Origin: Nioella ostreopsis
Lineage (GTDB): Bacteria; Pseudomonadota; Alphaproteobacteria; Rhodobacterales; Rhodobacteraceae
DNA: 64,000 bases
Assembly (NCBI RefSeq): GCF_004000255.1
Contig: NZ_RCIQ01000001.1
Location: 186,001 to 250,000, forward strand
Direction: 5' to 3'
Positions within the stretch are counted from its first letter, which is position 1; each line of letters opens with the position of its first letter. This document shows positions 44,540-52,713 of this stretch, one piece after another. Made by a program: the position numbers and the translations under genes. The notes under the pieces are model-generated. The model did no database searches. It worked only from the letters and a program-made list of their open reading frames with translations, and was not told the DNA's origin.

Positions 44540-45360
44540 TGCCGGACCCTCCTGAGCCTTGGGTCCAGCATGTCGCGCAGCCCGTCGCCCATCAGGTTGA
44601 GGCCAAGCACCATCAGTACGATGGCCAGCCCCGGCAGAACCGCCAGCATCGGGTGGGTGTAGATCATCGTCTGCGCGTCTGACAGCATCCGGCCCCAGCT
44701 TGGCGTCGGGGGTTGCACGGAGAGGCCGACATAGGACAGCGCCGCCTCGGCCAGGATGCCCAAGCTGAACTGGATCGTCGCCTGCACGATCAGGAGGTTC
44801 GCGATATTAGGCAGGATATGTTCAGCGCTGATCCGGGTCTTGCCCTTGCCCGCGACACGGGCGGCGAGGATGTAGTCGAGCGTCCAGAGGCTGAGCGCCC
44901 CCCCCCGCGCCACGCGGGCGAAAACGGGGATGTTGAAAATGCCGATGGCGAGGATCGCGTTGAAGGCGGAGGGGCCGAAAACGGCCGTGATCAGGATGGC
45001 GATGACAAGGCTGGGGAAGGCGAAGATCAGGTCGTTGCCGCGCATGATCAGCTCATCGAGCAGGCTGCCGCGTGTGGCGGCCGCGGCAAGGCCGAGGGGA
45101 ACGCCAATCACGACGCCGATGCCGACGGCCACCAATGCGACGGCCAGCGACACCCGCGCGCCGACCATCAGCATCGATAGCAGATCACGCCCAAACTGGT
45201 CGGTGCCGAGTAGGAAGTCGGCGGAGGCCGGTTGCAGCCGGTTCGCGATCACCAGTTGCTCCACGTTATGGGGTGTCCAGACGAAGGACAGCAGCGCCAT
45301 GGCGAGGAAGACGGAGGACAGAACCGCGCCAAGGATCAGGGGGACGGGCAGGCGGCTCAT
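44536..45360 (-). CDS. Dpp/Opp-type ABC transporter permease (DppC-like)
   Basis: A 274-residue permease with about six membrane helices. The opening LPVPLILGAVLSSVFLAMALLSFVW and the DQFGRDLLSMLMVGARVSLAVAL segment are characteristic of DppC/OppC, and GLSVQPPTPSWGRMLSDAQ near the end is the family's conserved loop. It pairs with the DppB-like permease encoded upstream, with a 4-bp overlap. Confidence 0.93.
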   Translation of the reverse strand: MSRLPVPLILGAVLSSVFLAMALLSFVWTPHNVEQLVIANRLQPASADFLLGTDQFGRDLLSMLMVGARVSLAVALVAVGIGVVIGVPLGLAAAATRGSLLDELIMRGNDLIFAFPSLVIAILITAVFGPSAFNAILAIGIFNIPVFARVARGGALSLWTLDYILAARVAGKGKTRISAEHILPNIANLLIVQATIQFSLGILAEAALSYVGLSVQPPTPSWGRMLSDAQTMIYTHPMLAVLPGLAIVLMVLGLNLMGDGLRDMLDPRLRRVRQ

Positions 45361-46301
45361 GCGCGGCGCCTCAGGCGCGGGTCGGCCACCGCATAGGCGA
45401 TGTCGACCGCGAAGGTGACTACGATCACCGCGAAGACCAGCAGCATGGTGACCGATTCCACCACCACCAGATCGCGCTGCGTGATGCCCTGGAAGATCAG
45501 CCGCCCGAGGCCGGGCAGGAAGAAGACGTTTTCGATGATGATCGCACCCGCCAGCAGGAAGGAAAATTGCAACCCGATGATCGTCAGCACCGGAATGAGC
45601 GCGTTGCGGAGCGCGTGACGTAGCAGCGCCTGACGACGGCTCAGCCCCTTGGCCCGCGCGGTGCGCATGTAATCTTGCGCCAATGTCTCAATGAGCGCGG
45701 ACCGCATGACGCGGGCGAGTATCGCCGCCTGCGGAAGGGCCAGCGCGACCGAGGGCAGCAACAGCGACTTGAGCGCCAGCAAAGGCTCCTCCCACCCCGG
45801 GAATCCGCCCGCGCTGAACCAGCGCAGGTTCACGGCGAAGACCAGCACCAGCAGCATGCCGAACCAGAAATTCGGAATCGCGATGCCAAGCTGCGTGCCG
45901 CCCATGATCCCGTAATCCGCCGCCCGCCCCCGGTTCGCTGCCGCCAGCAACCCGACAGGGAAGGCGATGACCGTGGACAGGATCAGCGACAGCACGGCCA
46001 GCGGCAAGGACACCCACAGCCGGTCCGCCACAAGCTCCGCCACCGGAACGCGATAGGTGTAGGAGGTGCCGAAATCGCCCTGCACCATGCCCGCGATCCA
46101 CGTGAGGTACCGCTCGGCCCTGGACCCATCCAGCCCCAGATCGGCGCGCAGCGCCTGCACCGTCGCCTCATCCGCATTGAGCCCAAGCATGAACGCCGCC
46201 GGGTCGCCGGGAATGACCTCGATCACCGTGAAGATGACGAGACTCGCGACGATCAGGCTGAGGCTCAGCGAGAGAAGGCGGCCAAGGATAAAGCGCAGCA
46301 T
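45357..46301 (-). CDS. Dpp/Opp-type ABC transporter permease (DppB-like)
   Basis: A 314-residue permease starting MLRFILGRLLSLSLSLIVASL, with the DppB/OppB signature pieces TWIAGMVQGDFGTSYTYRVPV and the EAA-type loop ARAKGLSRRQALLRHALRNALIPVLT. It is the first gene of the transporter operon. The preferred start at 46301 leaves a 32-bp gap to the PanB-like gene, which could be part of the same unit. Two permeases and a double ATPase are present but no binding protein. Confidence 0.93.
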   Translation of the reverse strand: MLRFILGRLLSLSLSLIVASLVIFTVIEVIPGDPAAFMLGLNADEATVQALRADLGLDGSRAERYLTWIAGMVQGDFGTSYTYRVPVAELVADRLWVSLPLAVLSLILSTVIAFPVGLLAAANRGRAADYGIMGGTQLGIAIPNFWFGMLLVLVFAVNLRWFSAGGFPGWEEPLLALKSLLLPSVALALPQAAILARVMRSALIETLAQDYMRTARAKGLSRRQALLRHALRNALIPVLTIIGLQFSFLLAGAIIIENVFFLPGLGRLIFQGITQRDLVVVESVTMLLVFAVIVVTFAVDIAYAVADPRLRRRA

Positions 46302-46333
46302 GGCCGCCACTTTAGCGCAACTAACCGGCTTGC

Positions 46334-47134
46334 CTAGGTCCTGTCTGACGGAACCGCATCAAGGATTTGCTGAAGCTCCTGTTCTCCGATGTCGACGATA
46401 TGGGCCGCAGTCGGAAAGGCGCCTGTTTCGATATCTGCCTTGTATTCGCGGTAGGCGGCCACGCGCTCTGCCTGCAAGCGTTCGCGTTCGGCGGCGAAAT
46501 TGCGATAAGCCTTCGCATGGCGCGGGAAATGTCCCCGGTTTTCACCCAGAAGATCGGCCGAGAACAGGTATTGGGCGTCGCAATCGCCGCCCGAGCCAAG
46601 CGAGATCGTCAACATCGATGTTCTTCGGGTGATCGCAGCGGCAAGGCGGGCGGGGATTACCTCCATCTCGACCGCATAGGCCCCCGCATTCTCGAAATCC
46701 TGCACCTGCCGAAGCAGCTGGACACCCTGTTCGTGCGATTTGCCGACGGCCCTGAAGCCCCCTGTCCAGGTGGCCTTGGGGGGCACCAGCCCGATGTGGC
46801 AGATGACGGGCACGCCCTCGCGCGCCAGCACCTCGATCACCGCAGGGCTCATCCCGCAATAGATGGACTGGGCCCCGGCCTGCATGGCCACCATGGCATC
46901 GCGCAGCGCTTCGGTGTCGTTGGCGTGCTTGCCCCATGGCAGGCCATATTGGAAATGCGTGCCGGGCACGGCGCGCGCGAAATGGGCGCGTTCCGGGATG
47001 AAGGCTGTGCCGATCATGTCGACCCCCGCCTCGGAGGCGGCAATCGCCTCGTCCTCGCGGGCGACCTGCACGAACGAAATCTGGCGCACGCCTTTCAGCG
47101 CGCGCAGATCCATGACGGTCAGGGGCTTTGTCAT
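46334..47134 (-). CDS. Ketopantoate hydroxymethyltransferase (PanB) paralogue
   Basis: A 266-residue TIM-barrel protein of the PanB family, which uses methylene-tetrahydrofolate to hydroxymethylate a 2-oxo acid. FVQVAREDEAIAASEAGVDMIG, CHIGLVPPKATWTGGFRAVGKS and AYAVEMEVIPARLAAAITRRT fit, and SLGSGGDCDAQYLF replaces the usual GAGxxxDGQ active-site loop but keeps its Asp. It is more diverged than a housekeeping PanB and its place next to a sterol-desaturase-like gene suggests a specialised role. The start overlaps that gene's stop by 4 bp. Confidence 0.78.
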   Translation of the reverse strand: MTKPLTVMDLRALKGVRQISFVQVAREDEAIAASEAGVDMIGTAFIPERAHFARAVPGTHFQYGLPWGKHANDTEALRDAMVAMQAGAQSIYCGMSPAVIEVLAREGVPVICHIGLVPPKATWTGGFRAVGKSHEQGVQLLRQVQDFENAGAYAVEMEVIPARLAAAITRRTSMLTISLGSGGDCDAQYLFSADLLGENRGHFPRHAKAYRNFAAERERLQAERVAAYREYKADIETGAFPTAAHIVDIGEQELQQILDAVPSDRT

Positions 47135-48114
47135 CGTCCGGGTCTCCCACGACGGGATTTCAGGCGCTCATGGGCGGCCTTCGTGCCATCATGGAAGGTG
47201 CCGAACCACTTGTCCCAGGGCATTTCGAGGTTGCCATAGTTCACCTCGAAATAGCGGTGGTGCATCTGGTGGTGGAAGGTGCCGAGCGCGAGGCGTTTCT
47301 GGTCCTCGACCAGCAGGTTTTCGAAGCCCGTGTGGGACGTGGCCGCCGTCAACGCCTGATGCTGCATGTGGAAGAGAATATGCAGCGGATGGGCGGGCAC
47401 GATGAGATGGATCAGGATCGAGCTGAAGAAGATCAGGTGCTCCACCGGGTGCATCGACAGGCCCGACCAAGGCCCGACATTGACGTTGCGGTGATGGAGC
47501 GCGTGGGCCAGCTTGTAGAGCGGCCCCCAATGCAGCGCCCGGTGCACCCAGTAGAAATGGAAGGAGATCCACACCGGCGTCAGCAGGAACCACAGGACGA
47601 ACAGAACGGGATGCGAAGCGGGAGACAGCAGCGGCGCATAGCCGTTGCCCATGGCCCAGAACATCAAAACCTCATAGGCGGTCCAGAAGCCGACGCCGCT
47701 GCCAAGGCTCCAGAACATGTTGTCGCGCACCTGCCCGCCGAAGGTGAACTGGCGGCCGTTCACCATCAAATCGCGCGGGTCGAATTTCAGCCGCTCGCCC
47801 TGTGCCTTGCGCATATAGAAGAACCAGTGCAGCGACCCGGCCACGAGGATCATCAGCGCCATGTTGCGAACCCAAAGGCCGAAGATCCAGCCCGGCGCCA
47901 GCGTGGCCGTGACCTCCAGCGGTGGTTGAAACCACAGCCAGCTGATCGTGGCGAGCGCCAGGACGAGCACATTTTCCGCGATGCCAAGCCAGCGCGCGGC
48001 GATCCAGCGGGCCATTCGCACCGGGTCAGGCGGCCAGCTGAAGAAGGGGGACACCTGAATGGGCACGTCCGGAACGTGGTTCCAGCCGGGGATGCGGTCG
48101 GCATTGTTCTGCAT
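47131..48114 (-). CDS. Sterol desaturase/fatty acid hydroxylase family membrane protein
   Basis: A 327-residue integral membrane protein of the di-iron hydroxylase (ERG3/FA hydroxylase) superfamily. The His boxes HRALH, HALHHRN, HPVEH and HHQMHHRYFE provide the metal ligands, and several hydrophobic helices surround them. Substrates in bacteria include fatty acids, carotenoids and sterol-like lipids; none can be named here. It is divergent from the LysR gene at 48210 and overlaps the PanB-like gene by 4 bp, so the pair is probably controlled by that LysR. Confidence 0.88.
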   Translation of the reverse strand: MQNNADRIPGWNHVPDVPIQVSPFFSWPPDPVRMARWIAARWLGIAENVLVLALATISWLWFQPPLEVTATLAPGWIFGLWVRNMALMILVAGSLHWFFYMRKAQGERLKFDPRDLMVNGRQFTFGGQVRDNMFWSLGSGVGFWTAYEVLMFWAMGNGYAPLLSPASHPVLFVLWFLLTPVWISFHFYWVHRALHWGPLYKLAHALHHRNVNVGPWSGLSMHPVEHLIFFSSILIHLIVPAHPLHILFHMQHQALTAATSHTGFENLLVEDQKRLALGTFHHQMHHRYFEVNYGNLEMPWDKWFGTFHDGTKAAHERLKSRRGRPGR

Positions 48115-48209
48115 GGTCGGGTCTCCTGTTGCGCGAGCCTATACTGCCATGGGGTCAAACACCGGAAAATCAGTATTATCAGTTCATAAAAACCTGATTC
48201 GGTGATGAT

Positions 48210-49148
48210 ATGCCCCCCTCCCCCCGCCTCTCCCTGCGCGCCATGGCGGCCTTTGCCGCAACGGTCGAGCAAGGTTCCATCGCGGGCGCGGCGCGGCAGC
48301 TCAACATCGCGGCGTCCGCCGTTGCGGCGGCGGTGGATCAGGTCGAGGCCGAGGTGGGCGCGGCATTGCTTGTGCGCACGCGGGCCAAAGGGATTGCGCC
48401 GACCGAGGAAGGCCGGGTTCTGGCGGCGCGGTTCCGGGCGCTGCTGGAAGATTGCGACAGCGTGCTGGAGGATGCGCGCGCCGGGGCGGCGACGCTCTCG
48501 GGCCATCTCAGGATCGGCTATTACGCGCCGGTCGCTCCCGCCTTCCTGCCCGGGCTGCTGATCCCGTTGCAGCGGGCGAATCCGGGACTGGAGATCACGC
48601 TCACCGACTGTTCGGCTGACGAGGCGCAGGCGGCGCTGCTGGCGGGGCGGCTTGACCTGATCCTCTTCGCGGCCGCGCCTGTCCGGGCCGGGATCGTGAC
48701 GCGCAAGCTGCTGGACCTGCCGCCCTACGTGCTGGCCCCGCTTGGGCATCCGATCACCCGCAGCGGTGCGACGCTGGCCGATGTGGTGGCCCATCCGCTG
48801 GTGCTGCTCGACCGCCCGGTAGCAGAGCCCTATGTGACGGCCCTGTTCCGCGACCGGGGCCTGTCGCCCAACATCGCCGCGCGGGCCAATACGACCGAGA
48901 TGGTGCGCAGCCTTGTGGGTGCGGGGGCCGGGCTTGCGGTGCTCAACATGCGGCCCCGAACCGACCGCTCCTATGCGGGCGACGGGGTGGCGTCGGTGCC
49001 TTTGGCCGACACTCTGCCGCCCATCACGCTGCTTCTGGGCCGGGCAGAGGGACGGCCCAAGCGGGCGGTGGCGGTGGTGCAAGACCTGCTGCTGGCCTGG
49101 GCAGAGGGGCCGAACGCGCGCGAGCTGATCGTGTCGCAAAAGGGCTAG
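48210..49148 (+). CDS. LysR-family transcriptional regulator
   Basis: A 312-residue LysR protein with helix-turn-helix FAATVEQGSIAGAARQLNIAASAVAAAVDQVEAE near the start and the usual effector domain. It lies between the divergent sterol-desaturase/PanB pair and the creatinase gene downstream on the same strand, so it could control either. The 95-bp divergent region contains AATCAG (48168-48173) and CTGATT (48194-48199) as a possible dyad with a 20-bp spacer. Confidence 0.9.
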   Translation: MPPSPRLSLRAMAAFAATVEQGSIAGAARQLNIAASAVAAAVDQVEAEVGAALLVRTRAKGIAPTEEGRVLAARFRALLEDCDSVLEDARAGAATLSGHLRIGYYAPVAPAFLPGLLIPLQRANPGLEITLTDCSADEAQAALLAGRLDLILFAAAPVRAGIVTRKLLDLPPYVLAPLGHPITRSGATLADVVAHPLVLLDRPVAEPYVTALFRDRGLSPNIAARANTTEMVRSLVGAGAGLAVLNMRPRTDRSYAGDGVASVPLADTLPPITLLLGRAEGRPKRAVAVVQDLLLAWAEGPNARELIVSQKG

Positions 49149-49187
49149 CGAGACCGAGTTGAATCACGCTATAGCGCGGATCAGGCA

Positions 49188-49206
49188 GGGGCGATGGCGT
49201 CGCCCC
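49188..49206. promoter_or_regulatory. Stem-loop in the creatinase leader
   Basis: GGGGCGA at 49188-49194 and TCGCCCC at 49200-49206 pair around a 5-base loop. It lies about 40 bp past the LysR stop and 80 bp before the creatinase start. No T-run follows, so it may separate the two genes or stabilise a leader RNA. It is a GC-rich stem in a GC-rich genome and could be chance. Confidence 0.35.
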
Positions 49207-49286
49207 GGCGGCGTGGCCGCTTGCCTGCGGGCCCTCCCCGCGACCGCCCTGTACGCCGGGGCCTTGGTCATATGAAGGAATTTCCC

Positions 49287-50492
49287 ATGGACCGTCCCGA
49301 ATTCTACCGCCTGCACAATGGCGACAAACCCGCCCTGCAATTCACCCAAGCCGAATATGACGCCCGCCTGATGGGCCTGCGCGCGATCATGGACGCCCAT
49401 GGCGTCGATGCCGCCGTCATGACCTCGATGCACAATATCGCCTATTACTCCGGCTTTCTCTACTGCGCCTTCGGGCGGCCCTATGCGCTGGTGGTGACCG
49501 CGTCCGAGGCCGTGACCATCAGCGCCGGGATCGATGCGGGCCAGCCCTGGCGGCGGGGTGCGACCGACAACATCACCTATACCGACTGGAAGCGCGACAA
49601 CTTCTGGCGGGCGATCCTACATGTGACAGGTGAAGGAAAGGTTATTGGCTATGAGGCCGACCACCTGACGCTGCTGCAACAGGGAAAGATGCGGTCCTTC
49701 CTGAACCCGTCCTCCGAGGTCGATATCGCGCCTGCAACCATGCAGCAGCGGATGCGTAAATCGCCCGCCGAGATCGAGCTGATCCGGGCCGGGGCTGCCG
49801 TGGCCGATGTGGGCGGCTACGCCATCAAAGACGCGGTAAAACAAGGCGTTAGAGAGATCGACGTGGCCATGGCGGGCCGCGACGCGATGGAGCTGGAAAT
49901 CGCCCGCCGCTACCCCGATGCCGAATACCGCGACACCTGGGTCTGGTTCCAGTCGGGCATCAACACCGATGGCGCGCATAACCCGGTCACGGGGCGGGTG
50001 CTGCAGCGGGGCGATATCCTCAGCCTCAACACCTTCCCGATGATCTCGGGCTATTACACCGCGCTGGAACGCACCATGTTTGTCGAGGAGGTGGACGACG
50101 CCTCTCTGGCCTATTGGGAGGCCAATGTGGGCGCCCATGAATATGGCATGAGCCTGCTGAAACCGGGTGCATCTTGCGCCGATGTTACTCATAAAATCAA
50201 TGACTTCTTCGCCGAACGGAACCTGCTGCAATACCGCAGCTTCGGGTATGGTCACAGCTTCGGCGTGCTGTCTCACTACTACGGTCGCGAGGCGGGGCTG
50301 GAGCTGCGCGAAGATATCGACACGGTGCTGGAACCGGGCATGGTGATTTCCATGGAGCCGATGATCACGATCCCCGAAGGCCAGCCCGGCGCGGGTGGGT
50401 ATCGGGAGCATGATATCCTGATCATCACCGAGGACGGGGCCGAGAATATCACCGGCTACCCCTACGGTCCCGGCTTCAACATCGTGGGCTGA
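49287..50492 (+). CDS. Creatinase (creatine amidinohydrolase)
   Basis: A 401-residue creatinase of the M24 (pita-bread) fold that hydrolyses creatine to sarcosine and urea. The sequence follows the Pseudomonas enzyme closely: FLYCAFGRPYALVVT, GQPWRR, TDNITYTDWKRDN, WFQSGINTDGAHNPVT with catalytic His231, YGHSFGVLSHYYGREAGLE and GMVISMEPMITIPEG. The start at 49287 has AAGGA at 7 bases; the ATG at 49272 is less well placed. The urea product can go to urease and the sarcosine to the flavoprotein demethylases in this window. A creatininase gene was not seen. Confidence 0.94.
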   Translation: MDRPEFYRLHNGDKPALQFTQAEYDARLMGLRAIMDAHGVDAAVMTSMHNIAYYSGFLYCAFGRPYALVVTASEAVTISAGIDAGQPWRRGATDNITYTDWKRDNFWRAILHVTGEGKVIGYEADHLTLLQQGKMRSFLNPSSEVDIAPATMQQRMRKSPAEIELIRAGAAVADVGGYAIKDAVKQGVREIDVAMAGRDAMELEIARRYPDAEYRDTWVWFQSGINTDGAHNPVTGRVLQRGDILSLNTFPMISGYYTALERTMFVEEVDDASLAYWEANVGAHEYGMSLLKPGASCADVTHKINDFFAERNLLQYRSFGYGHSFGVLSHYYGREAGLELREDIDTVLEPGMVISMEPMITIPEGQPGAGGYREHDILIITEDGAENITGYPYGPGFNIVG

Positions 50493-50508
50493 AAAGAGGG
50501 GGTGCCCC

Positions 50509-50549
50509 CCGTACACCGGGCGTACACCCCCTGTACACCCCCCGTACAG
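50509..50549. repeat. Four tandem GTACA direct repeats with 11-bp period
   Basis: GTACA recurs at 50511, 50522, 50533 and 50544, exactly 11 bp apart, each in a unit of form NNGTACACCNN that is C-rich between the repeats. The block lies 17 bp past the creatinase stop and ends where the terminator stem begins. The spacing is one DNA turn and not a multiple of three, so it is not coding repetition. It could be a binding-site array or the product of slippage. Confidence 0.7.
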
Positions 50550-50550
50550 A

Positions 50551-50586
50551 CAAACCGCCGGATCTGGAAACAGGTCCGGCGGTTTG
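50551..50586 (+). terminator. Intrinsic terminator behind creatinase
   Basis: A 16-bp stem formed by 50551-50566 and 50571-50586, outer part CAAACCGCCGG with CCGGCGGTTTG, closes on a GAAA tetraloop at 50567-50570. One G-U pair occurs. It is followed by a T-containing stretch rather than a pure T run. It is the strongest single hairpin in the region and fits termination after creatinase. Confidence 0.75.
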
Positions 50587-50672
50587 GTTCGTTGACAAAT
50601 GGAGTGGGGGACGGATGGTGAGCAGAGAAAGTAAATACTGCGTTCTTGCGCGTTCGACGGGGATCTAGGCCG

Positions 50673-51134
50673 ATGAAGGTCAGAAAAATTGGTTGGATAG
50701 GTCGGCTGCTCTGGCGCAACTATAGCCCAAGAACGCAACTCTATATCAGATCAGGCTTTACGGTGGTCGTCTGCGGAAACACTGAGTGGCCAGCAATCAT
50801 TACTACCAGCGGCGGGGAGTCTCACATGCTCAGAATTTCCCGGAACACCACGATCTCGTTGATTGATTTCATATCGCGCACCTTCGGTGCAGACGATCAG
50901 GATGTCGAGATATCCCCTGAAGTTGCCTACCATCCAAATTCTGAGAAAATTGAAATTGGCGATAGGATAGTTGTTTGGCGGACTAAGAGGGGGTGGAGCT
51001 TGGCAAAGAAGGGGGTAGGGATGCCAAGCGCTGAACTGAGCGACAGTGAATGGCGCCTTACCAGAACCGCTTTGGAGAGGGCGCTGCACGACTCTCTAGA
51101 AAGCACAGCCATTTCCCACGACACGGCCAACTAG
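50673..51134 (+). CDS. Low-GC hypothetical protein, no family recognised
   Basis: A 153-residue protein starting MKVRKIGWIGRLLWRNYSPR. I do not recognise a family. The first part is basic, the middle (SGGESHMLRISRNTTISLIDFISRTFGADDQDVEI) looks beta-rich, and a hydrophobic patch around FTVVVCGNTEWPAIITT lies near residue 40. By counting sample lines, GC is about 50-57% against roughly 65% in neighbours, and rarer codons such as ATA, AGA and AAT appear. This suggests recent acquisition. It lies between a terminator and thpR on the same strand. Confidence 0.62.
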   Translation: MKVRKIGWIGRLLWRNYSPRTQLYIRSGFTVVVCGNTEWPAIITTSGGESHMLRISRNTTISLIDFISRTFGADDQDVEISPEVAYHPNSEKIEIGDRIVVWRTKRGWSLAKKGVGMPSAELSDSEWRLTRTALERALHDSLESTAISHDTAN

Positions 51135-51145
51135 AGCATTCCCCC

Positions 51146-51688
51146 ATGCGCAGCTTCCTCAGCCTTGACCTGCCCGACGCCTGCCGCGATCCGCTTTTGC
51201 GGATGGTGGGAGGGCTTCGGGCTGGGCGGGTGGTGCCGTGGGAGAACCTGCATGTGACGCTCTCATTTCTGGATGACCAACCCGAGGAACGGCTGGAGGA
51301 GTTGCATATGGCGCTGGAACCCCTGCGACTGCCCGCACCGGAATTGCGCTTTGCGGGGATCGACTGGTTCGGGCCGGGCAAGGCGCGGATGCTGGCGGCG
51401 TTGCTGGAGCCGGTGCCGGAACTGGTGGCGGTGCAGGCTGAGGTGGAGCGGATGGCGCGCCGGGTGGGGATGCAGCCGGAACGGCGGGTGTTCAGGCCGC
51501 ATGTGACGCTGGTGCGCTTTGGGCGGCATATGTCGGAGGGGGAGGCGGCGGCCCTGCAAAGCTTCCTCGCTGCGGCACCCGTGGTCGATGTGCCCGTGAC
51601 CCGCGCCTCCAGCTTCTCGCTTCAGGGTTCCACCCTAACCGAACAGGGCGCGCGGTATGAGGCTTTGGCGGTCTATCCGCTGAGCTAG
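51146..51688 (+). CDS. thpR: RNA 2',3'-cyclic phosphodiesterase
   Basis: A 180-residue 2H phosphoesterase. The two catalytic His-x-Thr motifs are HVTLSF near residue 36 and HVTLVRF near residue 116. The family opens 2',3'-cyclic phosphates at RNA ends (formerly called 2'-5' RNA ligase). The start at 51146 (MRSFLSLDLPDACRDP) is the natural N-terminus. It overlaps the end of the convergent binding-protein gene by 4 bp. Confidence 0.92.
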   Translation: MRSFLSLDLPDACRDPLLRMVGGLRAGRVVPWENLHVTLSFLDDQPEERLEELHMALEPLRLPAPELRFAGIDWFGPGKARMLAALLEPVPELVAVQAEVERMARRVGMQPERRVFRPHVTLVRFGRHMSEGEAAALQSFLAAAPVVDVPVTRASSFSLQGSTLTEQGARYEALAVYPLS

Positions 51689-52713
51689 CCGGGCTGCACC
51701 ATGGCCGCTTCCCATTCCTCGATGAACTGCCGCCGCTTCAGCCGGTCGAGATAGACCAGCAGGCCGGGGCCGAGTTGGATGGGGCGCAGGCTGGCGTTTT
51801 CAGACAGGCGCGCAGGCGTGATGCCGGGGAAGGCGAAGCGCCCGCCGCCCTCGGTCCAGGCGGTTTCGATCAGGTGGTCGATGAAGCGCCCGGCCGCCTC
51901 CGGGGTTTCGGCATTGGCGGGGATCAGGACGGTGCGCATCATCACGGTGGTGAAATCCTCGGGCGCGATGATGTGGATGCGATCATGCAAGTCTTCGCGC
52001 ACCTGCGCGTAGCTGCCGAGCACATTATACGCCACCGCGATCCGGCCCGAGGCCACATCCTCGATCATGTCGGACGAGCCGCGATAGAGCTGCGTCTGCA
52101 AGCCCCCCATCACCTGCGCCAGACGCCAGTAGGTTTCCGACGTGCGCCCGTCCTGCGTGGCGAAGAGGTAGCCAAGCCCGCTTTCGCGCACGTCATAGGT
52201 GCCGATCCGTCCGCGGAACCGGTCGGGATGGTCGCGCAGCGCGGTGATCAGTTCCTGCCGTGTGCGGGGCAGGTCGATATCCGCGAAATCGGCGCGCGAG
52301 AGCACCATGGTCGCGGGTTCCTGGGTGAAGGCGAAGACCCGGTCGCGCCATCGCGCCCATTCCGGCAGGCTGCCGGTGGCGCCAGAGCGGTAGGGCAGGG
52401 CAAGGCCGTCATTGGCAAGCTTGATCTGAAGGTCCATGGCCGAGGAAATGGCAAGGTCGAAGCGTTCGCCTTCGTCTTGCAGGGCGACCATGATCTCGGA
52501 GGAGCTGACGACGTAATAGTCCACTGCCACGCCGGGATTCAGCGCCTGGAACGCGGTGATGAAGGGGGTGAACAGATCCGCATCGGCGGTAGAGATCACC
52601 CGCAGCTCGTCGGTCTGGTTCGCGGCCGGGAACTGGACATGTTCCTCGATCTCGAAGGCGAGGCCGGGCAGGGCTGACAGGATCAGCGCAAGGGAAGAGA
52701 TAAACGCACGCAT
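51685..52713 (-). CDS. Periplasmic solute-binding protein linked to a two-component system
   Basis: A 342-residue extracellular binding protein of the iron/spermidine-type fold (SBP family 1). It has a signal peptide (MRAFISSLALILSALPGLAF) and GRIAVAYNVLGSYAQVRED, which resembles the binding cleft of that group. It overlaps the histidine kinase gene by 31 bp and is the last gene of the tctD-tctE unit. With no permease beside it, it probably works as a periplasmic sensor partner rather than a transporter part, as PgtC does in the Pgt system. Confidence 0.8.
   Translation of the reverse strand: MRAFISSLALILSALPGLAFEIEEHVQFPAANQTDELRVISTADADLFTPFITAFQALNPGVAVDYYVVSSSEIMVALQDEGERFDLAISSAMDLQIKLANDGLALPYRSGATGSLPEWARWRDRVFAFTQEPATMVLSRADFADIDLPRTRQELITALRDHPDRFRGRIGTYDVRESGLGYLFATQDGRTSETYWRLAQVMGGLQTQLYRGSSDMIEDVASGRIAVAYNVLGSYAQVREDLHDRIHIIAPEDFTTVMMRTVLIPANAETPEAAGRFIDHLIETAWTEGGGRFAFPGITPARLSENASLRPIQLGPGLLVYLDRLKRRQFIEEWEAAMVQPG

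Noticed and set aside
50509-50549. CRISPR-like array
   Set aside because: The repeat unit is only 11 bp with no spacers of constant unique sequence, and there are no cas genes.
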